Assembly: GCA_007133055.1 (NCBI GenBank) | Contig: SLNM01000314.1 | Span: 1-5,902 of the forward strand | Direction of reading: 5' to 3' | DNA: 5,902 bases | Source: Lentisphaeria bacterium | GTDB lineage: Bacteria > Verrucomicrobiota > Lentisphaeria > Oligosphaerales > PUNB01 | Shown: piece by piece, positions 1-5,902 of the stretch | Position numbering within the stretch: the stretch's first letter is position 1 | Layout of the letters: every line of letters begins with the position of its first letter | Made by a program: the position numbers and the translations under genes | The notes under the pieces: generated by a model | Database searches by the model: none | Told to the model about the DNA's origin: nothing | Seen by the model: only the letters and a program-made list of their open reading frames with translations

Positions 1-2138
1 AAGGTGCTGGTGCCGCGACCAACTTCGTCGAGGATAATCAGGCTGCGAGGGGTGGCGTGGTTAAGAATGTTGGCGGTTTCGATCATTTCAACCATGAACG
101 TGGACTGGCCGCGAGTGATGTCGTCGGCCGCTCCGACCCGGGTGAAAATACGGTCGACCAAGCCGATTCGGGCCGACTTGGCAGGCACGAAGGACCCCAT
201 CTGGGCCATCAGTGTCAGCAGGGCAACCTGGCGGATGTAGGTTGACTTCCCGGCCATGTTGGGACCGGTGATTACCGCCAGTTGCTGGTCGGTGGTGTTC
301 AGACAAGTGTCATTGGCGACAAATCGCTGCTCGGTCATCCGCTGGTCCAATACCGGATGCCGGCCGTCGTGAATATCCAGCACAGGCTCCTCAACCAGCT
401 CGGGGCGGCAGTACTGGTGATGGGTTGCCACCTCCGCCAGCGACACCAGAACGTCAAGCTCGGCCACCGCCCGGGCAGTGCGCTGAATCTCCGCCGTCTC
501 CGCCACCGCACGTTCGCGCAGCGCCAGAAACAGTTCGTATTCCAGCGCCTTGCTTTTTTCCTCCGCCCCCAGCACCTTGCTTTCCAGTTCCTTAAGCTCG
601 GGGGTGACAAAGCGCTCGGCGTTGGCCAAGGTCTGTTTGCGGATGTAGTTGTCGGGCACGGCATCCAAATTGGCTCTGGTTATTTCAATGAAATATCCGA
701 AAACCTTGTTGAACCTGACCTTGAGCGATTTAATCCCGGTTCTTTTCTGCTCCTGTGCCTGCAATCCGGCGATCCAGTTGCGTCCTTCGGTGGCGGCGCG
801 CCGCAGCTCGTCCAGTCCTTCATGATAGCCGGGACGAATCATACCGCCGTCGGTAATCGTTGCCGGCGGTTCGTCGACCACGCCGCGGGCGATTTCATTG
901 ACCAGGTCAGGCTGTTCCGACAAGTTTTTTCCCAGCTCGACCATGAGTGCCGCCGATACTTCGCCGAGCAGCGAGCGTATGCCCGGCACCGCCTCCAGAC
1001 CACGCCTGAGCACTGCCAGCTCGCGGGCGCTGCCGCCGCCGACGTTTAGACGAACCAGGGTGCGCTCAAGATCGCGCACCGTCTGAAAACTCTCGGCCAG
1101 CTCATGCTGCAACAGGGGGTCGCGAACCAGGCAGGCGACCGCGTCCAGGCGGCGGTTAATGGCGGCGCAGTCGAAAAGCGGGCGCAGAATCCATTCCCGC
1201 AGCAGCCTTCCTCCCATCGGGGTTCTGGTTTGATCGAGGACCGAGCGCAGGGTGGAATCCCCGGAATCGGTGAACAAAGGCTCGACCAGCTCGAGGTTGC
1301 GCTGCGAAACCCGGTCCAGGATCATGAACTCGTCAATCTCATAGAAGCGCAGACCGGTGATATGCGAGGCGTCCCGCCGCAGATTGTTGCAGGTGTAGGA
1401 AAAAATAGCGCCGGCGGCGGCCACCGCCAGCGGACGCCCCCGGCATCCGAACCCGTCAAGAGTGGCCACCTGCAAGTGGCGGCACAGGTTCTCCCCGGCT
1501 ATCTCCAGGTCGAACAGCCAGTTTTCCAAAGGGCTCCACAGGAGAGCTTCCGAGGTTTGCGGGAAGTCCTGGCTGCTCTCCCAGTGCCGATGCAGGGATT
1601 CGGGAAGCAACACCTCCGCCGGCTGCAGCCGGCTCAGCTCGTTTTCCAGTTCGGCCCGATCCCCCGCCTGGCACAGTCGAAAATCGCCGACGCTAACCTC
1701 CAGCATGGCGATCCCGAACTTGGCGGTGTTTCGGTCAGGGCATATGGCGACCAGGAAGTTGCCGTCCCGAGCGTTGGCCATGTGATCCTCGTCCAGCACC
1801 GTGCCGGGAGTGATCACGCGGGTGATTTCCCGGCGCACCAGCCCCTTGGCCTGCTTCGGATCCTCAACCTGTTCGGCGATCGCAACCTTGCGGCCCGTTG
1901 CCAGCAGCTTGGCCACATATACTTGCAGAGCATGGTATGGCACTCCGCACATTGGTACGCCGTTGCGCCGGGTCAGAACTACATCCATCAGGGGCGCGGC
2001 AATTTGCGCGTCCTCGAAAAAAATCTCGTAGAAATCACCCATGCGGAACAGCAGGATCGCATCCTCCGGAGCTTCCTTTTTGGCGGCCATGAACTGACGC
2101 ATGGCCGGAGTCAGGGCATTGTGCGTGGGCTTGGACAT
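1..2138 (-). CDS. mutS: DNA mismatch repair protein MutS (3' end cut by window edge)
   Basis: MutS binds base mismatches and small loops in newly replicated DNA and, using ATP, recruits MutL. I translated the minus strand and found 712 uninterrupted codons. The N-terminal mismatch-binding motif GDFYEIF places the wedge Phe at residue 36 and Glu at 38, the same numbers as in E. coli. The connector domain contains MCGVPYH and GRKVAIAEQ. The core/clamp region (about 265-570) contains NKVFGYFIEIT near residue 480. The ATPase domain has Walker A GPNMAGKST at 625-633 (bases 266-240), the GQSTFMVEM segment, and Walker B DEVGRGTST at 704-712 (bases 29-3), where the window ends. Roughly 150 C-terminal residues (rest of the ATPase, helix-turn-helix dimer part, possible tetramer tail) are missing only because of the edge. 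The ATG at 2138 is chosen because it gives the family-standard N-terminus; no clear Shine-Dalgarno precedes it. It lies 72 nt after the ketosynthase gene on the same strand. The identification is essentially certain. Confidence 0.97.
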   Translation of the reverse strand, partial: MSKPTHNALTPAMRQFMAAKKEAPEDAILLFRMGDFYEIFFEDAQIAAPLMDVVLTRRNGVPMCGVPYHALQVYVAKLLATGRKVAIAEQVEDPKQAKGLVRREITRVITPGTVLDEDHMANARDGNFLVAICPDRNTAKFGIAMLEVSVGDFRLCQAGDRAELENELSRLQPAEVLLPESLHRHWESSQDFPQTSEALLWSPLENWLFDLEIAGENLCRHLQVATLDGFGCRGRPLAVAAAGAIFSYTCNNLRRDASHITGLRFYEIDEFMILDRVSQRNLELVEPLFTDSGDSTLRSVLDQTRTPMGGRLLREWILRPLFDCAAINRRLDAVACLVRDPLLQHELAESFQTVRDLERTLVRLNVGGGSARELAVLRRGLEAVPGIRSLLGEVSAALMVELGKNLSEQPDLVNEIARGVVDEPPATITDGGMIRPGYHEGLDELRRAATEGRNWIAGLQAQEQKRTGIKSLKVRFNKVFGYFIEITRANLDAVPDNYIRKQTLANAERFVTPELKELESKVLGAEEKSKALEYELFLALRERAVAETAEIQRTARAVAELDVLVSLAEVATHHQYCRPELVEEPVLDIHDGRHPVLDQRMTEQRFVANDTCLNTTDQQLAVITGPNMAGKSTYIRQVALLTLMAQMGSFVPAKSARIGLVDRIFTRVGAADDITRGQSTFMVEMIETANILNHATPRSLIILDEVGRGTST

Positions 2139-2165
2139 TGTGTCGGATTGGTTATTTCAGTTGCA

Positions 2166-2185
2166 TGAGCCGTTGGCGACGCTCA
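2166..2185 (-). other. small imperfect stem-loop between ketosynthase gene and mutS
   Basis: TGAGC and GCTCA pair, and the stem continues with GT/AC after one bulged base. This gives about 7 base pairs around a 5-nt loop in the 72-nt gap (2139-2210). No run of T follows on the minus strand, so it does not look like an intrinsic terminator. It could be a weak attenuator or mRNA-end structure, or simply chance. The rest of the gap holds no recognisable promoter. Confidence 0.25.
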
Positions 2186-2210
2186 CCGAAGGGCGGGGCT
2201 CGGTCCGCAA

Positions 2211-3443
2211 CTATTCCCCGCCACCGCATACCACGGCGGCGTTGATGCCGCCAAAAGCAAAGCTGTTTTTAAGAATGGTCCGGGCCGCCCTGGCCAGAGG
2301 TTGCCGTAAAAGGTTGACTCCGGGGCAGTCCTCCGCCACCCTCTCCAAGTTGCGGGTGGGCAGCAATAGTTGTTCCTGCATCATTTGCAGTGAGGCAATC
2401 AGCTCGATCGGTCCGGAAGCGCCGAGTGTGTGCCCCAGGTGTCCTTTTAGGCTGCTGACCGGTACACGGGAACCGAAAAGCCGGGCAATGGCCTCGGCTT
2501 CCGCCGCGTCCCCCTGGAGGGTGCCGGTGGCGTGAGCGTTAATGTAGTCCACCTGTTCGGGCTGCAAGCCGGCGTCGGCCAGTGCGCCCTGCATGCAATC
2601 GACCATGGCGGGCGAGCAGGACTGGCTGATATGCACGCCGTTGCCGCAAGTGTGAAAACCGAGAATCTCACCGTAAATCCGGGCGCCCCGGGCAACCGCA
2701 TGCCCGTACTCCTCCAGCAACAGCAGGCCGGCACCCTCGCCGCAGACCAGTCCGTCCCGGTCCTGATCGAAAGGTCGCGGAGTTGAACCAGGCTTATGGT
2801 TGAAGCCAACCGAGGCGGCATAGAGAACATCGAATGAACCTGTGACTGTGGGATGCAGCTCCTCGCCGCCGCCGCATAGCATCAGGTCCTGCCGGCCCAT
2901 GCGAATCAAGTCAAAGCCAACCCCTACCGCCTGCAAGCCGGAGGCGCAGGCGGCGGAAGTGGCTTCGACCACCCCGCGAACCTGCAAGTACTGAGCTAGA
3001 TTCAAGGCTACCGTGTGGGAGAGGCAGCGGAAAAAACTGGCCGAAGTCAACAGGCCAAAATCGTTGGTTGACAGCAACTCCTGATATACATCCGCCAGCG
3101 TTTTCGGGCTGCCTGTGGTGTGCCCCGCCACCACTCCGGCCCGGGGGTTCTCGGCAAAATCCGCCAGCTCCAGACCGGCACTGGCCAGAGCCAGATCGGC
3201 GGCCTGAGCGGCATAGATGCTCATTGGACTCATAGTACGTCTGGCCTGCCGGGGTATGCTCCGGGGATCGCGCATTTCCAGCGGCGCCCCAACCTTGCTT
3301 CGGAGCCCGGTGAACCCCTCCCATTCCGCCATGCTGCGAACCGCTGAACGACCCGCCTGCAAGCCTGCCCATAGCTGATCATGGCCATAGCCGAACGAGG
3401 TGACCGTCCCGAGACCGGTTGCCACTACTCGTCTCATCGACAT
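2211..3443 (-). CDS. FabF-like beta-ketoacyl-ACP synthase (aryl-polyene-type, KAS II fold)
   Basis: This cytoplasmic thiolase-fold enzyme is predicted to condense an acyl-thioester with malonyl-ACP, extending an acyl chain by two carbons. At 410 aa it has normal FabF length. The full Cys-His-His triad is visible: C166 in SAACASG, H304 in NAHATGT, and H338 in the K333-GHLGH stretch, with K333 at the usual lysine position. PFDQDRDG at 224-231 and the C-terminal NSFAFGGIN (393-401, the acyl-gate Phe loop) are also present, so it should be an active condensing enzyme and not a chain-length factor. GSPKTLADV (111-119), LSHTVALN (141-148) and GGGEELHPT (191-199) recall, from memory, the ketosynthases of aryl-polyene clusters more than housekeeping FabF. 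The ATG at 3443 has a GAGGG 6 nt upstream. A second ATG at 3437 overlaps the previous gene's stop codon as ATGA but sits 12 nt from that ribosome site. Family assignment is firm; the specialised role is inferred. Confidence 0.93.
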   Translation of the reverse strand: MSMRRVVATGLGTVTSFGYGHDQLWAGLQAGRSAVRSMAEWEGFTGLRSKVGAPLEMRDPRSIPRQARRTMSPMSIYAAQAADLALASAGLELADFAENPRAGVVAGHTTGSPKTLADVYQELLSTNDFGLLTSASFFRCLSHTVALNLAQYLQVRGVVEATSAACASGLQAVGVGFDLIRMGRQDLMLCGGGEELHPTVTGSFDVLYAASVGFNHKPGSTPRPFDQDRDGLVCGEGAGLLLLEEYGHAVARGARIYGEILGFHTCGNGVHISQSCSPAMVDCMQGALADAGLQPEQVDYINAHATGTLQGDAAEAEAIARLFGSRVPVSSLKGHLGHTLGASGPIELIASLQMMQEQLLLPTRNLERVAEDCPGVNLLRQPLARAARTILKNSFAFGGINAAVVCGGGE

Positions 3444-4942
3444 ATTCGACCCTCGATAAATGGTTGAAACGTTGACTTGCCCAATATGTTGCGCACGACA
3501 AAGAAACTGGAGGCCATGGAGCCCATGACTCCGGGCAGAACCGCGCTTTGCCCGGCCGCGTACAAATTCAGCAGTGGCAGCTTGCCGACTACATTGAACT
3601 GACCGGCTTTTTGGCGGATGCCATAGGCCGACCCGTCGGGGGAATGCAGATAGTCCCGAAAGGTCAGCATTGAACCGCTAGCCAGTGGCTTGAAATTATT
3701 CATGAACCAAGGATGATGCTGCTTCAGGCGGTTCTGTAAATCCGCCGCCCGTCGCTGCTTGTATTGTATGTAGTCATCGCCCCGTTTGCCCGCCTCGGTG
3801 CCTGCCCAGCGTTCAACCTGCACGGCGGAGGCGACTTCAAAGATGGTCGCGGTGCGTACGGTTCGGCCGGCCACTGTCTCGGTCGAACCAATCACCACCA
3901 GCGGCAGAGGCGGCTCCGCTCCGGGAGTCAGCATCCGGTTGATGTCCACGTCGGGCAGAACAGAGAAGATCGTGCCGTCCTCCAGGTCGGAGGCAGCGTC
4001 GCCTTCGACCACTCCGAAGAGAGAGAAAAAACCGACCGACGGCTGAAACTCCTCGATTCTTTTGACGAACGCGGGCGTCACATGGGAGCGGGGCATCAGT
4101 CCCAGTATCTGGCGAGGATGAATCGTCAGTACCGAAGCGCCGGCCGATACTTCGCTGCCGTCGGACAGTATAAACCGCCCGACTTTGCGTTCGTGGATGT
4201 CAGCCAGCTCGACGACCTCGGTCTGGCATCGAACTTCGACGCCGTTTTCGGCAAAGACCCGGGAAAACGCCCGGACAAAGGCATCCCCGCCTTCCTTGAC
4301 CCTGGCGGTGCATTCGTGCAGGCCCATCACCATACGGCAGTGCTGGGCGAAAGATACTTCCGAGGGACTGCTGCCGTAGCACATGCAGCCAAGGCTGAAC
4401 AGTGCCTGCAGGCGGCGGTCTCGCACCATTTCGTCGAGAGCCTGCTGCAAAGTAGTATGCTCTTCGAGCAATGGCTCGCCTATCTCGCCAAGTCGAAGAA
4501 CATTCATTGAGGCGGTGTTGCGACAAACCTCGAGCACACGGTCAAAGTAGGCATCAATCCCCTGCTTTTCGGCCGGGAACGCGGCCTTCAAATAATTTTT
4601 GTTCGCCTCCACGCCAACCGGCAGGTCATAGACCGCGTTCAAACTGGGAAAAACCACTCGGAAATTCTTGTCGGCGGGTGGAAGGATCGGAGTTATATCA
4701 TCTTTCAGGCCAAGTACCTGGAGCATGTCATTCATCATGCCGCTGCCGTCGGCATTGAGACCGCCAGTAAAGTGGAAGCCGACATCGAAGGGCACGCCTT
4801 TCCGCCGGAATCGGGACAGCGAACCGCCTAGGCGCGGCGCCTTTTCCACCACCAGCACCTTTCCGCCATGAAGCGCCATCAGCAGCGCCGCCGTCATACC
4901 GCTGACACCGCCGCCGACAACTAAGTAGTCGTAATGCTTCAC
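3434..4942 (-). CDS. FAD-dependent oxidoreductase, phytoene desaturase / CrtISO / retinol saturase-like
   Basis: This 502-aa protein is predicted to bind FAD and to oxidise, reduce or isomerise carbon-carbon double bonds in a hydrophobic chain. The N-terminus has the dinucleotide-binding fold: YDYLVVGGGVSGMTAAL with the glycine motif at 10-15 and the ribose-binding acid E33 in VVEKAPRLGGS. PFDVGFHFTGG follows at 51-61. The mid-protein GGDAFVRAFSRVF (218-230) and NGVEV match the substrate/FAD region of CrtI-type enzymes. The C-terminal FAD motif is LYAAGQSAVLPGVMGSM (460-476). Length is typical for the family (about 490-520). The start is GTG at 4942, immediately followed by the family N-terminus and preceded by a strong purine-rich ribosome site. 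The stop at 3434-3436 falls inside the ketosynthase gene (10-nt overlap). Carotenoid genes are not visible here, so an acyl or polyene chain made with the neighbouring ketosynthase is a better-supported guess than a carotene. Substrate and reaction direction are unknown. Confidence 0.92.
   Translation of the reverse strand: MKHYDYLVVGGGVSGMTAALLMALHGGKVLVVEKAPRLGGSLSRFRRKGVPFDVGFHFTGGLNADGSGMMNDMLQVLGLKDDITPILPPADKNFRVVFPSLNAVYDLPVGVEANKNYLKAAFPAEKQGIDAYFDRVLEVCRNTASMNVLRLGEIGEPLLEEHTTLQQALDEMVRDRRLQALFSLGCMCYGSSPSEVSFAQHCRMVMGLHECTARVKEGGDAFVRAFSRVFAENGVEVRCQTEVVELADIHERKVGRFILSDGSEVSAGASVLTIHPRQILGLMPRSHVTPAFVKRIEEFQPSVGFFSLFGVVEGDAASDLEDGTIFSVLPDVDINRMLTPGAEPPLPLVVIGSTETVAGRTVRTATIFEVASAVQVERWAGTEAGKRGDDYIQYKQRRAADLQNRLKQHHPWFMNNFKPLASGSMLTFRDYLHSPDGSAYGIRQKAGQFNVVGKLPLLNLYAAGQSAVLPGVMGSMASSFFVVRNILGKSTFQPFIEGRICR
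3450..3454 (-). promoter_or_regulatory. ribosome binding site of the ketosynthase gene
   Basis: GAGGG lies 6 nt before the ATG at 3443 and 12 nt before the in-frame ATG at 3437, so it favours the upstream start. It sits inside the last codons of the oxidoreductase gene, consistent with coupled translation. Confidence 0.7.
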
Positions 4943-4946
4943 CCTG

Positions 4947-4954
4947 CCCCCCTC
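4947..4954 (-). promoter_or_regulatory. G-rich ribosome binding site of the oxidoreductase gene, overlapping the upstream stop codon
   Basis: The minus strand reads TAGAGGGGGGCAGG and then the GTG start. The last base of the TAG stop of the secreted-protein gene is the first base of GAGG, which is 8 nt from the start codon. The site explains why GTG is used, and implies that ribosomes ending the upstream gene can reinitiate here. It contains a run of six G. Confidence 0.7.
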
Positions 4955-5850
4955 TATAAAGGCTCCAGAACCGGCGCTCCATCCTCGAGCAGAGCACCTT
5001 CTACGTCCTCGGGCAGCATGTAGTCCCGTCCGCGGACCGCCCGCCGCCCGCCGACAATGCTGACCCTGCCCGTTCGCGAATCGCGATAAAGCGAGGGCGG
5101 GCCTTGATCGAAGGTGTAGAAGCGCTCCTGCTTCAATTCACCGTGTGGATCGTACACTTGGTGCATGAAGATGCGCGATTCTATGCGCATAAACAGATGG
5201 ATGTTGCTCATCCCGTCAATCTCGCCACGCGGTCGCGAACCAGCGATATGGCGGGCCACCCTGTGAACCATGTATACATAGTCCTCATCCTCGATCTGCA
5301 AACAGTAAATATCCCTGGACCGTTCGCTGAAGCGCAGAAGAATGGCGGTGCGGGTTTTGATCACTGCTTGGTCGTCCTGGCCGGGCAGGCCGAAACTGCG
5401 CTCCCAGACAGACTGCCCTTTGCGAACCTCGATCCGTCGGCGGGGGGAACGGTAGTCATAGGCGGTTCGATCATGTCTGATCTGCCCGTATATGGTATAG
5501 TCGGCCTGCCGTTGCAATGAAAAAAACTGGTTGAATGCAAATGTCACCCTTTTGGTCGATCCCGGTGGCATTTGCAAATCATCCAGCAGCTCGGAGGGAT
5601 CGCGCATGCTTGGAAGCATGGTGCCGTCTCCAGTCCGAACGTTGAAAAACAAAGTGCCCTGGCGCCTCTCTCCGGAGCCAAACTCAAGAAAATTGCCGGT
5701 GTCGTTGCGCAAGGCCAAGGTCACATTAATCGGCTCGTACTTAAGGTAGCGATTCCGGTCAAACGTAATGTCAACCCCTATGTCCGCCCAACTCGACATC
5801 GACAGCGTTGCCACTAGGCACAGAGTCAATCCGGCAAAAATTTGTTTCAT
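4954..5850 (-). CDS. secreted protein of unknown function with an Ig-like N-terminal region
   Basis: I do not recognise this 298-aa protein as a named family. Residues 1-22 form a clear Sec signal peptide: MKQ, a hydrophobic stretch IFAGLTLCLVATLSM, and SSWA before the likely cleavage ahead of D23. The mature protein should therefore be periplasmic or outer-envelope. Residues about 24-142 look beta-rich: ITFDRNRYLKYEPINVTLAL resembles the opening strands of Ig-like / BsuPI or macroglobulin MG-type domains, with LPPGSTK-like and DYTIYGQI strands following (here MPPGSTKRVTF). The second half (about 150-298) has alternating beta-type segments (DIYCLQIEDEDYVYMVHRV, IHLFMRIESRIFMHQVYD) and ends in a basic stretch (about 256-276) then an acidic tail. 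The mature part has one cysteine (C183), so no internal disulfide. There is no further membrane segment. The start at 5850 is set by the signal peptide; its ribosome site is poor. The gene ends 11 nt before the oxidoreductase gene and is probably co-transcribed with it. Whether it serves the same pathway is unknown. Confidence 0.85.
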   Translation of the reverse strand: MKQIFAGLTLCLVATLSMSSWADIGVDITFDRNRYLKYEPINVTLALRNDTGNFLEFGSGERRQGTLFFNVRTGDGTMLPSMRDPSELLDDLQMPPGSTKRVTFAFNQFFSLQRQADYTIYGQIRHDRTAYDYRSPRRRIEVRKGQSVWERSFGLPGQDDQAVIKTRTAILLRFSERSRDIYCLQIEDEDYVYMVHRVARHIAGSRPRGEIDGMSNIHLFMRIESRIFMHQVYDPHGELKQERFYTFDQGPPSLYRDSRTGRVSIVGGRRAVRGRDYMLPEDVEGALLEDGAPVLEPL

Positions 5851-5902
5851 GATTATCGCCCGGCTTATGGTTGTAATTCCCGACTGCCAATTTTTTCTGT
5901 CA

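Noticed and set aside
1104..2168. Long plus-strand open frame of 354 codons (and another at 282-1049) opposite mutS
   Set aside because: They are codon-aligned shadows of mutS: the opposite strand carries an unmistakable MutS with all motifs, and the plus-strand translations show no recognisable domain.
2166..2185. Intrinsic terminator after the ketosynthase gene
   Set aside because: The stem is short and bulged and is not followed by a T-tract on the transcribed strand, so I list it only as a weak stem-loop.
3764..4510. Plus-strand open frame of 248 codons opposite the oxidoreductase gene
   Set aside because: Antisense shadow in GC-rich DNA. The minus-strand protein is a full-length FAD enzyme with N- and C-terminal motifs in place.
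5785..5850. Secreted protein as a lipoprotein, because of Cys11 in the hydrophobic stretch
   Set aside because: The residues before Cys11 are Leu-Thr-Leu, not a lipobox with Gly/Ala/Ser at -1, and a good signal peptidase I site follows at SSWA.
5852..5857. GATAAT on the minus strand just before the secreted-protein start, as a -10 box
   Set aside because: It is 5/6 to consensus but lies almost on the ATG, which would put the transcript start inside the gene, and no -35-like element is at the right distance.
5870..5902. Possible sigma-70 promoter beginning with TGACA at the window edge (minus strand)
   Set aside because: The -35 would be cut by the edge, and the hexamers at 16-18 nt spacing (around 5874-5880) do not resemble TATAAT. 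The only fair match, TACAAC, is about 22 nt away.

Overview
The window is a GC-rich stretch of bacterial chromosome with four genes, all on the minus strand and tightly packed. In transcription order (right to left) they are: a secreted protein of unknown function (5850-4954); a flavin-dependent oxidoreductase of the phytoene-desaturase / carotenoid-isomerase / retinol-saturase type (4942-3434); a FabF-like beta-ketoacyl-ACP synthase resembling those of aryl-polyene clusters (3443-2211); and the DNA mismatch-repair ATPase MutS (2138 to beyond base 1, so its 3' end is missing). No plus-strand gene, RNA gene, mobile element, CRISPR array or long repeat is supported.

The first three genes look like one translational unit. 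The stop codon of the secreted-protein gene abuts the Shine-Dalgarno sequence of the oxidoreductase gene, with 11 nt between stop and start. The oxidoreductase and ketosynthase reading frames overlap by 10 nt. After the ketosynthase there is a 72-nt gap with a small imperfect stem-loop but no T-tract, so read-through into mutS is plausible. Only 52 nt lie upstream of the first gene, so the operon may begin outside the window.

Inferred biology: a ketosynthase next to a CrtI-like oxidoreductase suggests the tail end of a locus that builds a specialised acyl chain, such as a polyene pigment or an unusually desaturated or saturated fatty acyl lipid. The exported protein may be an envelope partner. 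The rest of such a pathway (acyl carrier protein, ketoreductase, dehydratase, acyltransferase, export) would have to lie to the right of base 5902 or elsewhere. The product cannot be named from this window.

Organism: a didermal Gram-negative bacterium is the best fit. The style of MutS and of the ketosynthase is compatible with the PVC group (Verrucomicrobiota / Kiritimatiellota / Lentisphaerota) or with Desulfobacterota-like lineages. This is an impression from remembered family sequences, not a search result.
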